A stretch of 25,608 bases of DNA from an uncultured Clostridium sp. (GCA_900555615.1 USMB01000026.1:1-25608); one strand, 5' to 3'; shown: positions 1 through 8,642, counted from the first letter of the stretch. Translations and numbers: made by a program. The notes: a model not told the origin generated them from the sequence alone.

Positions 1-60
1 AAGATAAATGGAGATATTAAGAGATAATATATTCATTTATAGAGATAGGAGAAAATATAA

Positions 61-369
61 ATGAATGAATTTAAAGTTATTGAAATAATGAATAAAGCCC
101 AAATATCAGTTTTAAAGGAAAAAAACGAAGATTATTCATTAAATCAAAAAATTCAAGAATACTTAAAGGATGAAACTATTTTTTTTAGGATTAGTCCCCA
201 AAATGCATATAAAATATTAGATGCAGTTGGAGTAAGAAAAGATAGTATAGAAGATGTGTATCAAAAATTAATAGATCCGAATGTGTTTTTTGAGTTAGTG
301 CAAAAAGGAAAGATAAAAACTGAAGATAAAAGTATAATTGTCAAATATGATAAATATCGGTCGAGATGA
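61..369 (+). CDS. Small protein of unknown function
   Basis: I do not recognise this 102-residue, charged, soluble protein. It has no signal peptide, membrane segment or obvious catalytic motif. The start is supported by AGGAGA at 47-52, eight bases before the ATG. It ends in TGA 42 bases before the start chosen for the transglutaminase-like gene and shares its strand, so the two probably form an operon. No clear promoter was identified in the 60 bases upstream, so the operon may begin outside the window. A role linked to the downstream protein is inference from position only. Confidence 0.6.
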   Translation: MNEFKVIEIMNKAQISVLKEKNEDYSLNQKIQEYLKDETIFFRISPQNAYKILDAVGVRKDSIEDVYQKLIDPNVFFELVQKGKIKTEDKSIIVKYDKYRSR

Positions 370-411
370 ATTATTTAAAAATAAAAAATAGAATGGATGG
401 AGTTAGTAAAA

Positions 412-1425
412 ATGAAAGATGAATATATATATAGGTTTTATGATGAAGTAAAACAAAATTTAGATGGAGATTATAAAATAATATTAGAGCCTACTAGAAA
501 AATTAAAGAAGATTGGATAGAATATGACAAAGTTAAGTGGGAAATGGAAGAGGGAATTAGTCAACTAGTAGAAAAGTTATTAAAAGAAAACTCAATGAGT
601 TTTGAGGATAAAGTCTTAGAAGTGTATAAATATATATGCTTAAATTATGTATATGATGCTAATGTATTGTATTTTTTCAAAAGAGACGATAGTGATAAAG
701 ATAATATAAAATATATAGCCGTAGATTGGTATGGAAGAATTGTTGGACAGGATTGGATAAAAAGAAGACAGAAACATAATAGAAGAATATGCTATGAATT
801 TGCAAGATTTTATGCCAAAGCAATAAATGTGTTATTAGGTGAAAATGATAAATTAGAAGCGGTTTTACTTGGTGATAAAGAAAATTTACATTATGTTGTA
901 GGTTTAACTGGAGAAGAATATAGTATAATTTTGGATTTAGATGATTTTAATAGCATAAAGGATTTAACAAGAGTAAAATTTGGACTAACTATAAAAGGAA
1001 TAAAAATACTTAGAGATGATTCTAAAAAATTTCAAAAAGTAGTTGAGAAATTTAATAATGGAAAAAGAGATGAGCTTTTGGAAATTGAAGATGCAAAAAG
1101 AAATCTAGAGAAAAAGAGTCTTATAGAATATTTTGATGAAGTTGTAAAAATCTTAAAAAGTAAAAATATTGATGCTCAGGGATTTTTTGAATACATAAGG
1201 TCAATTATCGAAAAAGAAGGAATTGAGATAGAAAAAATATGGAAAGAAGATAAAGATGCTCCAGAGAAAAGATATGAAAGATGTTTGATTTTTAAGATTA
1301 ATGAAAAAACATATTTAGTAGATAGTATTAAAAAAGAATTAGTTGAGGTAAAAAAAGAAAAAATGGATAAAAAAATTTTTATATTTAATCCGTCAGAAAA
1401 TATGTATTCATATTATGGTGGATAA
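412..1425 (+). CDS. Transglutaminase-like (papain-fold) protein
   Basis: Start 412 is chosen because GGAG at 399-402 lies nine bases upstream; the in-frame ATG at 397 has no good ribosome binding site. The 337-residue protein has the order of a transglutaminase-like Cys-His-Asp core: Cys127 in RRICYEFARFYA (a helix starting with Cys), His160 in NLHYVVGL, and Asp175 or Asp177 in the strand YSIILDLDDF. A following D-L-x-x-V-K-x-G-x-x-T stretch (184-193) recurs in the gene at 20601, suggesting a common subfamily. The C-terminal 130 residues are charged and unassigned. No signal peptide is seen. The substrate is unknown; it could be a protease or deamidase rather than a crosslinking enzyme. The fold call rests on motif order only. 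Confidence 0.5.
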   Translation: MKDEYIYRFYDEVKQNLDGDYKIILEPTRKIKEDWIEYDKVKWEMEEGISQLVEKLLKENSMSFEDKVLEVYKYICLNYVYDANVLYFFKRDDSDKDNIKYIAVDWYGRIVGQDWIKRRQKHNRRICYEFARFYAKAINVLLGENDKLEAVLLGDKENLHYVVGLTGEEYSIILDLDDFNSIKDLTRVKFGLTIKGIKILRDDSKKFQKVVEKFNNGKRDELLEIEDAKRNLEKKSLIEYFDEVVKILKSKNIDAQGFFEYIRSIIEKEGIEIEKIWKEDKDAPEKRYERCLIFKINEKTYLVDSIKKELVEVKKEKMDKKIFIFNPSENMYSYYGG

Positions 1426-1439
1426 AATGTGGTGTTTTT

Positions 1440-1479
1440 CCACAAAAAATGAGTGAAATTATTCACTCATTTTTTGTGG
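1440..1479. terminator. Strong bidirectional terminator between convergent genes
   Basis: A perfect 18-bp inverted repeat (1440-1457 and 1462-1479) with a 4-base loop lies between two convergent genes. Each arm contains an A6/T6 run, so transcripts from either direction end in a hairpin with U-rich sequence. Confidence 0.85.
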
Positions 1480-1522
1480 AACTTTTTAAGGCTCCTTTTG
1501 GATTAATTAACAAGTTACGGCT

Positions 1523-2638
1523 TTATTCAGGATCTTTAAAACGAACAGAATGTTGATCGACAGGTAAAAGCTGTTCAAAATTTTCTTTGCAAAATGTCCG
1601 AAATTCATTTGCAATGGTATCAAGGCGTTCACGCATTGGATAATTTCTCCAATTATAAAAACGCTCTGAATTCCAGAATTCATTTGCTTCATCGATAGTC
1701 ATTTTTTCAGTAAGATAACCACAGTATTTATAAAGCAATTCAAAATCGTTTTTTAACATCCAATGAGCTAAGACTTGTCTTGGATGCTGCCTTGGATAAT
1801 AGTCTCTATTATCGGAAGAAATAAACCAGTTACCACATTGGTCAACATAAAGCATGTATGGATTTTCGTCAAAGTTAATGAGAGCTTTTTTGTCAATTAA
1901 TTGTGGGGTTAAACCACTTTTTTGTACTTCTTCTAGTACAGGCATATTTGTTGCAGCTAAATGAAAATGACAATGAACAATTGATGTTTTATGTTTTCCA
2001 CCACCAGTTTTTCCACTACCACATTCAAAACCAAATACTTTTTTACCATAAATTCTTTCAAGAATGGAAGAAATATTATCGTAAATTATAAAAAATTCAT
2101 CAAGCTCTTCATTAGAAAGATTGGCAAAAGACATAACATGCTTCTTAGGAATAATCATTACATATCCATCAAAAAATGCACCTGTTCCAGGAATAACAAA
2201 AAAGTTTTCACTATCGTATAGAATGTGCTCTTTATGTGAAGCGGTATTATTGAGAATTCTACAAAAAAGACATTCGCTTTTAGGCTGAATATATCCACTT
2301 TCTGTAGAATTACAAATGTGGTCTCCACAATCAATTCCGTGCGATTCTAATAAATGTGGAAAATCTACCAGAATATTTTTGGTAGAAAGGAACATTTTTT
2401 GGGGATCTGTCTTGGTGTTGGTCAATTGAATTACAAATGGATTGTAATTAACTAACCAATTATAAAAATAATTGGTAAAAAACACTGGACTCTTGTTGAA
2501 GTGATAAATGTTCTCAATTGAACTTTGAGATACTGTTTTAATAATAGTAACAGCTTTAAAACCTTTGATAATATTTTTTGCAATAGTAAGATCGGAATCA
2601 TCTCCAATGATTACAATAAATTTCCGGCTTGTTAACAT
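1523..2638 (-). CDS. HIT-family protein with a long N-terminal extension
   Basis: This 371-residue protein carries a histidine-triad nucleotide hydrolase/transferase domain in the middle. It has CLFCRI near residue 123, an FFVIPGTGAFFDGYVMIIPKKH region at about 146-167, and the active-site triad H222-C-H224-F-H226 in HCHFHLAA. HIT proteins act on nucleoside phosphates joined to a leaving group; the middle triad histidine is the usual nucleophile. Typical HIT proteins are 110-150 residues. This one adds about 120 residues before the domain (an alternating hydrophobic, Rossmann-like stretch) and about 140 after, neither of which I can name. A strong AAGGAGG ribosome binding site precedes the ATG on the minus strand. 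It is convergent with the transglutaminase-like gene. The substrate is unknown. Confidence 0.8.
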   Translation of the reverse strand: MLTSRKFIVIIGDDSDLTIAKNIIKGFKAVTIIKTVSQSSIENIYHFNKSPVFFTNYFYNWLVNYNPFVIQLTNTKTDPQKMFLSTKNILVDFPHLLESHGIDCGDHICNSTESGYIQPKSECLFCRILNNTASHKEHILYDSENFFVIPGTGAFFDGYVMIIPKKHVMSFANLSNEELDEFFIIYDNISSILERIYGKKVFGFECGSGKTGGGKHKTSIVHCHFHLAATNMPVLEEVQKSGLTPQLIDKKALINFDENPYMLYVDQCGNWFISSDNRDYYPRQHPRQVLAHWMLKNDFELLYKYCGYLTEKMTIDEANEFWNSERFYNWRNYPMRERLDTIANEFRTFCKENFEQLLPVDQHSVRFKDPE

Positions 2639-2673
2639 ATATAATCCTCCTTAATAAAAAATATATATATATT

Positions 2674-2702
2674 ATTATATCACATTTTTTCTGTAAAATA
2701 AA
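2674..2702 (-). promoter_or_regulatory. Possible promoter of the HIT gene
   Basis: On the minus strand, TATAAT occupies 2679-2674. A weak TTTATT at 2702-2697 gives a 17-base spacer. The -10 is convincing and the -35 is poor. Confidence 0.4.
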
Positions 2703-2720
2703 GTATTTATGTGAAAAATA

Positions 2721-2749
2721 TTGAAAAAAGAAAAAAGATGTAGTATAAT
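2721..2749 (+). promoter_or_regulatory. Promoter of the phosphatase-superfamily gene
   Basis: TTGAAA (2721-2726), a 17-base spacer and TATAAT (2744-2749) lie 38 bases before the ATG of the gene at 2788. This is a near-consensus housekeeping sigma-factor promoter. Confidence 0.8.
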
Positions 2750-2787
2750 TGCAAAATAATATATTTGAATAGAAAAAAGGAGAATGT

Positions 2788-3948
2788 ATGGAAAATATAG
2801 TATTACCTAATTATGAACATTGTATATTAAATACAATTACATCTGTATTAAAATATTATAATGTGGAAACTGAACACAAAAGTTTAAATGAACTTGATAG
2901 AACTCTGCAGAAAAATTATAGAAACATAGTTTTTTTAATTTTGGATGGAATGGGAGAACATATACTAACGAAAGTATCTCCTGATGGATTTTTCAAAAAA
3001 AATGAACTTGAGAAAGTTACATCAGTATATCCATCAACAACCACAGCAGCATTAACAACTTATTATGCTGGAAAACCTCCATATGAAACAGGGTGGATAG
3101 CATGGTCACAATATTTTAAAGAATATGGTAGAGCTGTTGATATGCTTTCACATATGGAATCTTATAAACATGAATCTTTAAAAGATGCAAATCAAGATGT
3201 GTTTAAAACAGTGGTAAATTATGAAACTGTATTTGAACAGATAGAAAAGGCTTCAAAAGTTAAAGCTTATGAAATAATGCCAACATATTCGGACCGAAGG
3301 TCTAAAAGGACAATAAAAGCTGATTCAATAGATGAAATTATAGAAAATATAGAAATGCTAGTTGAAAATCCAAATGAAAAATTTATAATGGCATATAGTG
3401 ATAATCCAGATGGATTGTTACATAAGTATGGAACAGATTCGGTAGAAGTTTCTCAATATATAATAGATACTGAAAAGAAAATTCAAAGTATGTGTGATAA
3501 ATTACCAAATGATACAATTGTAATTATATCAGCAGATCATGGGCATAAAAATATTAAAAAAATATATAATATATTAGACTATCCAGATTTACAGGAATGT
3601 TTTATTATGCCACCATCATTGGAATCAAGGTGTTTAACTTTTTGGATAAAAGCGGATATGAAAGAAGAATTTGAAAGAAGATTTAATGAAAAATTTAATA
3701 AGGAATTTTGGCTAATGCCAAAAGAAGAGTTTTTAAATAAAAATTTGCTTGGATTCGGAAAAAAACATAAAAAAATTGATGATTTTTTAGGGGATTATAT
3801 TGCTGTATCAATTAGTGATAGTATAATAAGCTTGGAAACATATTTAGCTAATGGAAAGCCAATAAAGAAATCAACACATTGCGGAATGACAATGGACGAA
3901 ATGGAAGTACCTGTTATAGTAATAAAAAATGAATGTAAAAAGATCTAA
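2788..3948 (+). CDS. Alkaline phosphatase superfamily hydrolase (nucleotide pyrophosphatase/phosphodiesterase-like)
   Basis: This 386-residue protein has the metal and nucleophile pattern of type I phosphodiesterases in the alkaline phosphatase superfamily. Asp53 is in LILDGMGEH. YPSTTTAALT at 81-90 has the expected nucleophile Thr85. Asp205 or Asp208 and His212 are in SDNPDGLLHKYG, Asp250-His251 are in SADHGHK, and a last metal-binding His364 is in KSTHCGM. These enzymes use two zinc-like ions to cleave phosphodiester or phosphomonoester bonds. There is no signal peptide, so a cytoplasmic site is likely. AAAGGAG precedes the start. The gene is monocistronic, with its own promoter and a terminator that overlaps the stop codon. 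The substrate cannot be read from sequence. Confidence 0.85.
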   Translation: MENIVLPNYEHCILNTITSVLKYYNVETEHKSLNELDRTLQKNYRNIVFLILDGMGEHILTKVSPDGFFKKNELEKVTSVYPSTTTAALTTYYAGKPPYETGWIAWSQYFKEYGRAVDMLSHMESYKHESLKDANQDVFKTVVNYETVFEQIEKASKVKAYEIMPTYSDRRSKRTIKADSIDEIIENIEMLVENPNEKFIMAYSDNPDGLLHKYGTDSVEVSQYIIDTEKKIQSMCDKLPNDTIVIISADHGHKNIKKIYNILDYPDLQECFIMPPSLESRCLTFWIKADMKEEFERRFNEKFNKEFWLMPKEEFLNKNLLGFGKKHKKIDDFLGDYIAVSISDSIISLETYLANGKPIKKSTHCGMTMDEMEVPVIVIKNECKKI

Positions 3949-4002
3949 TCCAAAAAAGAGAAGTTGAGCTAGAACTCACATACTTCTCTTTTTTGGATTA
4001 GA
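3944..4002. terminator. Terminator overlapping the stop codon
   Basis: A perfect 21-bp stem (3944-3964 with 3982-4002) has a 17-base loop that itself contains a small TGAG/CTCA hairpin. CTTTTTAG follows. The left arm includes the stop codon at 3946-3948. An A-run/T-run in the arms lets it also serve the convergent PHP gene. Confidence 0.85.
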
Positions 4003-4039
4003 CTTTTTAGTTATGAAAAATGAAAAAAATATATACAAA

Positions 4040-4954
4040 TTATCTAGAATATTCAATACTTTTGTGTAAAGACGTGAAATATTTGATTTTGTTTTTCCAA
4101 GGTATAATAATTTCATTTGGAATTTTTAAATTTCCATATCCTGTTCCAATATCAACATCAGGTTTGATTTTTCCATGAAAATCACTTCCGCCAGAAATGA
4201 ATAAATTTCTTTCATTACAAAGTTTTAATAATTTTTCATGTTGTTCTTCTGTAAAGGTTGTATAATAACATTCAATTCCATCAATTTGGAAATTTTGCAA
4301 TATATAATCTAAAATAGGTTCAGCATTTTTCTTATATTCAAAAATATGAGGAATAAATACTAATCCACCTGCCTCACGAACTAAATTGCTAGCAGTATTA
4401 AAATCTGGTACAAAATCATCCATTTCTACATATAATGGAGTTTTTGGGTCAGACATATATTGTCGGTAAAAAATTTTGCTAGAATTCCATGCTTCTTCTG
4501 ATAAAAGTTTTTGGTTTTCCTCATGTTTAGTAATTTCATTGTGGAAAAATACAGAAGCAAACATTTCAGGATTATAATTATCAAGGCAATTTTTATCAAG
4601 ATAAATTCCAGCTTTTAAGCATTTGTCGTATAATCTTTTAATTTCAATTTTATTTCTTTCAGTAGCAGGAATATAAACATTCTTTACAAGTTCATTCATT
4701 TTCTTGTAATCAATTCCATATCCTAATATTTCTATTGGAATATTTAAAGCTTTAGTATTAAGCTCAATTCCTGGAATAATGTGGCCTTTAAAAAGTGATG
4801 GAATATCAGTTTTTTCCAACTCTTTATAAACTAGTGCAGTGTTGTGATCTGTAATTGAAATAACATCTAAATTTTTTTCTTGGCATTTTTTTAAAACTGT
4901 ACTACAACTTTCAGTGCCATCTGAATAAGTTGTATGCATATGTAAATCAATCAT
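4040..4954 (-). CDS. PHP-domain phosphoesterase
   Basis: Start 4954 is chosen because GGAGA at 4965-4961 sits six bases upstream; the longer in-frame start at 4972 would add six residues. The 304-residue protein shows the polymerase-and-histidinol-phosphatase metal sites in order: H5-x-H7 in DLHMHTTYSDG with Asp12, SITDHN, PGIEL, FIPHIF and, near the C-terminus, GSDFHG. The layout matches stand-alone PHP phosphoesterases of the YciV/TrpH type, which hydrolyse nucleoside 3',5'-bisphosphates or the 5' ends of short RNA. The exact substrate here is inference. It is convergent with the phosphatase gene and diverges from the kinase-like gene, with 139 bases between the starts. Confidence 0.85.
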   Translation of the reverse strand: MIDLHMHTTYSDGTESCSTVLKKCQEKNLDVISITDHNTALVYKELEKTDIPSLFKGHIIPGIELNTKALNIPIEILGYGIDYKKMNELVKNVYIPATERNKIEIKRLYDKCLKAGIYLDKNCLDNYNPEMFASVFFHNEITKHEENQKLLSEEAWNSSKIFYRQYMSDPKTPLYVEMDDFVPDFNTASNLVREAGGLVFIPHIFEYKKNAEPILDYILQNFQIDGIECYYTTFTEEQHEKLLKLCNERNLFISGGSDFHGKIKPDVDIGTGYGNLKIPNEIIIPWKNKIKYFTSLHKSIEYSR

Positions 4955-5027
4955 AATAAATCTCCTTTGCAATATAATAACATTTTTTTAACCAAGAGTA
5001 AAGATAACATAAAAAGTATACAAAAGT

Positions 5028-5056
5028 TTGCAAAACACGGAAAAATATGGTAAAAT
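5028..5056 (+). promoter_or_regulatory. Promoter of the kinase-like gene
   Basis: TTGCAA (5028-5033), a 17-base spacer and TAAAAT (5051-5056) lie 37 bases before the chosen ATG at 5094. Confidence 0.65.
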
Positions 5057-5093
5057 AAGAATGTATGAATTTTCTAGTGAAGGAGAAAATATA

Positions 5094-6196
5094 ATGAATG
5101 AGATAAAAAATAAAATAATAACTATATCAGGAGAACCAGCAAGTGGAAAATCAACAGTAAAAAAAGCATTAGTAAAAAAATATACAGAATTAGGATATAA
5201 TGTCCATGAAATATCTACAGGAGATATGTTTAGAGAGTTTCTATAAGAGAATATAAAAAAGTTCATCCAGAAATTGAAAATCCTAATTTGGCAGATGTGC
5301 AAAATGATGAAGAATTTGCAACTGTAAGAGGGCAAATAGATCAAATGATAGATAGTTTAATGGCTGAAAAAGGAATTGAAATTAATCAAAAAGAAAGACC
5401 AAATGATGTATGGTTAATTGATTCAAGACTTGCTTGGCATAATATACCAGATTCATATGCAGTTCGTTTAACAATAAATGATTCAATAGCTGGAATGAGA
5501 GTGTTTAATGATAGTTCAAGAGGTGAAGAGGATCAATATTCAACACTTAAAGAAGCAATAGAAAAAACTATTGAAAGAAAATTAGGAGAAATTTCAAGGT
5601 ATAAAGAGAGATATGATGTTGATTTAGCAAATCCTGATAATTATGATTTAATAGTAGATACAGCATATTCAAATACTGATGAATTAGCGGATATAATAAT
5701 TAGTGGAGAAAAGAGTTATAGAGAAGAAAAAGAGTATCCTAAATTTTGGGCAAGTCCAGTACATTTCTTACCGGTACAAGATTCAGTTCAATTAAATATG
5801 CGTGAAAGTGGCAAAGGCTTTACAACTGAAGAAATTTGTGAAAGTATCAAAGAAAATGAATTCAATCCAATAGAAGGTGAAATAAATTTAGATGAATATA
5901 ATGGCCAGCTTTTTATGGGAGATGGAAATCATAGAGTATTTGCAGCTTTAGCAGCAGGAAAAACATTGTTACCATATTGTTCTCGAAAAGTAGATATAGA
6001 GCCAATTAACATGAAAGCATCTGAATATTTAAGTGAATTATATAACTGGGCAGATGGAATTAAATATTATGGGTATAAAATTGGAAAAAATTGCTTGTTC
6101 GAAAAATTTAATGTAAAAAATATAATAGGAATAGAAAAAATTCCATCAGCTCAAAAAGTTTTGAGATTAGATAGTCAATCGGGAGATGGAAGATAA
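5094..6196 (+). pseudogene. Cytidylate-kinase-like P-loop protein, split by a frameshift
   Basis: The start at 5094 follows AGGAG at 5081-5085. The first 50 codons give a P-loop NTPase start (ITISGEPASGKST, a Walker A) and reach TGDMFREF. The frame then stops at 5244-5246. The next frame continues without a gap from about 5240 (SIREYKKVHPEIENP) and stays open to 6196, including WLIDSRLAWHNIP and AYSNTDELADII, as expected of AAA_18/cytidylate-kinase-like folds. A T missing from the TTTCT run near 5240 explains it. About 170 C-terminal residues hold a separate part with GDGNHRVFAALAAGK, resembling a ParB/Srx-type nucleotide-binding loop. A real mutation or a sequence error are both possible: the rest of the frame is undamaged, which favours recent loss or error. 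Confidence 0.7.
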
Positions 6197-6201
6197 TAAT
6201 A

Positions 6202-6236
6202 AAAAAAGATTATTCAAAATGAGAATAATCTTTTTT
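6202..6236 (+). terminator. Terminator of the kinase-like gene
   Basis: A perfect 14-bp stem (6202-6215 with 6223-6236) has a 7-base loop and ends in T6ATTTT directly after the stop codon. Confidence 0.85.
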
Positions 6237-6300
6237 ATTTTGACTAAAATATAAATAGAATGAATTTTAATAAGATTCATTCTTCTGAAAGGAGTTTACT

Positions 6301-6747
6301 ATGAAAGTTAAAGATTGTATGTGTGGTGAAGTTTGGTGTGCAAAACCAGATACAAAAATAAATGAAGTTGCAAAATTGATGGAAAAAAATCATATTGGAT
6401 GTGTTCCTATTTGTGACCCAAATAACTGTCTAGTAGGTATGATTACTGATAGAGATATAGCTCTTCGTACTGTTGCATGCGGAAAAGATGCAAAAAATAC
6501 AACTGCAAGTGAAATAATGTCTTGCAATGTATGTTGTTGTAATGAAAATGATGAAGTATGTGATGTTGAAAAGAAAATGTCTACAAATCAAGTAAGAAGA
6601 ATACCTGTTGTAGACGATAATAAGGTAATAGGAATATTAACATTAGGTGATTTAGCAAACTATAATGAAGAAATAGGTTCAGAGCAAATTTGTGATACTT
6701 TAGAAAATATATGTGAGTGTGGCGGACAAGCCAAAAACAATTATTAA
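6301..6747 (+). CDS. Cysteine-rich protein with two CBS domains
   Basis: The 148 residues form two CBS motifs in tandem. The first runs from about 1 to 60, with HIGCVPICD and LVGMITDRDIALR. The second runs from about 70 to 125, with QVRRIPVVDDNKVIGILTLGDLA. CBS pairs (Bateman modules) bind adenine nucleotides and usually regulate other proteins; no catalytic domain is present. The GMITDRDIALR form matches small stand-alone stress-type CBS proteins. Unusual for the family, it contains about 15 cysteines in clusters: CMCGEVWC at the N-terminus, CNVCCC in the linker, and CDTLENICECGG at the C-terminus. Metal or redox sensing is inference. AAGGAG precedes the ATG. Confidence 0.88.
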   Translation: MKVKDCMCGEVWCAKPDTKINEVAKLMEKNHIGCVPICDPNNCLVGMITDRDIALRTVACGKDAKNTTASEIMSCNVCCCNENDEVCDVEKKMSTNQVRRIPVVDDNKVIGILTLGDLANYNEEIGSEQICDTLENICECGGQAKNNY

Positions 6748-6764
6748 TATCATAATATTCTAAA

Positions 6765-6783
6765 AGCAGCCGAAAAGGCTGCT
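6765..6783 (+). promoter_or_regulatory. GC-rich hairpin between the CBS and permease genes
   Basis: AGCAGCC (6765-6771), loop GAAAA and GGCTGCT (6777-6783) form a perfect 7-bp stem. No T-run follows, so it is not a normal terminator. It could limit readthrough or protect an mRNA end in a CBS-permease transcript. Confidence 0.45.
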
Positions 6784-6810
6784 ATACATAAAGAAAGAGA
6801 AAAGGATGAT

Positions 6811-7875
6811 ATGTCAGAAGATTTAAATTATATTTGTAAGATTATAAAAAGAATTTTAAATGCTGTATTAATTATTGGAGGAATATATTTAGGGTGTAAA
6901 TTGGCAGTTTTTTATATGCCTTTTTTAATAGCATTTATAATAGCATTAATGATTGAACCTGCAATAAAAGCTTTAATAAAAAAAACTAAAATGACTAGAA
7001 AGGCATGTTCTATTATAATATTTGTTATTGTATTTTCTATCATAATAGGCTGTCTTGTATGGGGGATTATTTCTCTTGTATCTGAATCAACTAATTTGCT
7101 ACAGATGTTAAACTTGTACATAGATAGAGCATATACCCAGATTCAAGATGCGATAGGCAAATTAAATATTACAAGAGTTAGTGTGTCAAAAAATATGTTA
7201 AGTCTTACACAAGATGCCTCAAAAGAAATGTTGCTAAAAGTATCTAAGTGGTTGACGGTTTTTTTAAACAAATTAATAGATATTGTTACATCAATACCAA
7301 CAATTGCTATTTATATAGTTATAACAATATTGGCTTTATACTTTATTTGTACAGATAGAATTTATATGCTAGATTTTATGGAACAGCATGTTCCTTCAAA
7401 ATGGCTTCAAAAATTAGGAAAGCATATAAGAGAAATTACAATAAACTTAGGTGGATATCTTAAAGCACAAGCAATATTGATTTTAGTTTCTTTTGTAATA
7501 TCTGTTATAGGATTGTATATTTTTAAAATAGTAGGAATGAATGTAAAATATCCATTATTAATTGCACTTGCAATAGGATTTGTAGATGCACTACCAATAT
7601 TGGGCTCAGGAAGTGTTATGGTTCCATGGGCAGTAATAGAAGCATTAAATGGTGATTTAAAACTTGGGGTAGCAATTATTGTTTTGTGGATTATAATGTC
7701 ATTAGTTAGACAGGTATTAGAACCTAAAATTGTTAGTGGGAGAATAGGAATTCATCCAATTTTTACTTTGATTGCAATGTATACAGGATTTAAAGTAATA
7801 GGTGTAATGGGGATGATTGTAGGTCCAATTGCACTTATAATAATAAAAAGCATTTTGACTGAATATAGAGTGTGA
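6811..7875 (+). CDS. AI-2E family (PF01594-type) membrane protein
   Basis: This 354-residue protein has several long hydrophobic segments: two at about residues 15-50, one at 65-90, one near 160-185, and a group at 215-350. The layout is that of the AI-2E/UPF0118 permease family, including the conserved C-terminal half with GFVDALPILGSG near 250 and VRQVLEPKIVSGRIGIHPIFTL near 300. Members include YtvI-like sporulation membrane proteins and exporters of varied substrates, and the family name does not prove autoinducer transport. A weak AAAGG ribosome binding site precedes the ATG. It lies 63 bases after the CBS gene without a terminator between them, so cotranscription is likely. Confidence 0.85.
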   Translation: MSEDLNYICKIIKRILNAVLIIGGIYLGCKLAVFYMPFLIAFIIALMIEPAIKALIKKTKMTRKACSIIIFVIVFSIIIGCLVWGIISLVSESTNLLQMLNLYIDRAYTQIQDAIGKLNITRVSVSKNMLSLTQDASKEMLLKVSKWLTVFLNKLIDIVTSIPTIAIYIVITILALYFICTDRIYMLDFMEQHVPSKWLQKLGKHIREITINLGGYLKAQAILILVSFVISVIGLYIFKIVGMNVKYPLLIALAIGFVDALPILGSGSVMVPWAVIEALNGDLKLGVAIIVLWIIMSLVRQVLEPKIVSGRIGIHPIFTLIAMYTGFKVIGVMGMIVGPIALIIIKSILTEYRV

Positions 7876-7955
7876 AAAAAAGGACCGACCCCAAATTAGC
7901 ATAAATTAAAAAAAGTCTCATAAACTTATAGAAAGATGTAAGTGGAGGGCTTTTT

Positions 7956-8507
7956 ATGTTTATATGTAATTTAAAAATAAACGGGGGAAGAGCACTAAAG
8001 ATAATAATTTTGGTTTTGTCACTTTTTATGCTATTCGTGTTTGAAATTAGCATTTATAAGATATTTTTTACTAGTGGAAAGTTTAATGTTAATGATAAAC
8101 TTAGAGCAAAAGATATAACAGAATTAGATGCTAAAAATTATACAAATATTTTACAAGCGGTTCATGATGATATTGATTCTTACAAGGGGATGAAAATAAA
8201 ATTTACAGGTTATGTTTATAGAGTTTTTGATTTTTCTGACGAACAATTTGTTATTGCAAGAGATATGTTTATAAATGAAGATAAAAATCAATCTGTTGTG
8301 GTTGGCTTTTTATGCGAGTCTAAAGATGTAAAAGCTTTTAAAGATGGAGAATGGGTAGAAATTACTGGAACGATAGAAAAAGGAAAGTATCATAATTCAG
8401 AAATTCCTATTATTAAAATTACTGAAATTAAAGGAGTAGAGCAACCAGATATGCCATATGTTATGCCACCAAGTGATACATATATACCTACAAGTGGACT
8501 TTTATAA
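7956..8507 (+). CDS. TIGR03943-like membrane-anchored protein
   Basis: The 183-residue protein begins with one transmembrane helix (about residues 14-35). A soluble domain follows that matches the C-terminal part of TIGR03943/DUF1980 proteins: ELDAKNYTNILQAVHDDIDSYKG, IKFTGYVYRVFDF, FVIARDMFI, VVVGFLCE, WVEITGTIEKGKY and a final DMPYVMPPSDTYIPTSG. The domain resembles an OB-type beta barrel. Full-length members have more N-terminal membrane helices and usually sit next to a DUF318 permease. Neither is seen here, so this looks like the short form or an N-terminally reduced copy. GGAGGG precedes the ATG. Function is unknown; the family is often discussed in a metal-related context, which I cannot test. 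Confidence 0.75.
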   Translation: MFICNLKINGGRALKIIILVLSLFMLFVFEISIYKIFFTSGKFNVNDKLRAKDITELDAKNYTNILQAVHDDIDSYKGMKIKFTGYVYRVFDFSDEQFVIARDMFINEDKNQSVVVGFLCESKDVKAFKDGEWVEITGTIEKGKYHNSEIPIIKITEIKGVEQPDMPYVMPPSDTYIPTSGLL

Positions 8508-8526
8508 CAATTATGAAATAAATATA

Positions 8527-8555
8527 TTGAAAAATGACAGAAATTGGAGTATAAT
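8527..8555 (+). promoter_or_regulatory. Promoter of the ClpX-like gene
   Basis: TTGAAA (8527-8532), a 17-base spacer and TATAAT (8550-8555). The -10 and the following AGCAA...AGCAAATACC closely resemble the promoter at 9895-9923. Confidence 0.8.
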
Positions 8556-8642
8556 AGCAACTAGCAAATACCTTATTAAATCCCTAATAAATATAAGGGA
8601 AAGTATGATTTTATGATTTTAATGTTTGTAAAGGAGTCAACT
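8556..8642 (+). promoter_or_regulatory. 5' leader of the ClpX-like gene, similar to the 9924-9983 leader
   Basis: The leader contains the inverted repeat TCCCT...AGGGA at 8581-8600. It then has a GATTTTATG element that aligns with the leader and start codon of the beta-CASP gene. The first ATG of that element is at 8613, in frame with the ClpX-like gene. A better ribosome binding site (AAGGAG, 8631-8636) is six bases before ATG 8643. Two alternative starts or leader control are possible. Confidence 0.5.

Noticed and set aside
5225..5250. Programmed frameshift in the kinase-like gene
   Set aside because: No heptameric slippery site or downstream structure was seen; a simple one-base loss is more likely.
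4988..5344. 118-codon minus-strand frame over the start of the kinase-like gene
   Set aside because: It runs across the P-loop region of the plus-strand gene, has no motif and would clash with the promoter at 5028.
7876..7955. GGACCGACCCC stretch after the permease gene
   Set aside because: Short GC-rich run with no pairing arm found nearby; may be part of a small repeat but I cannot support it.
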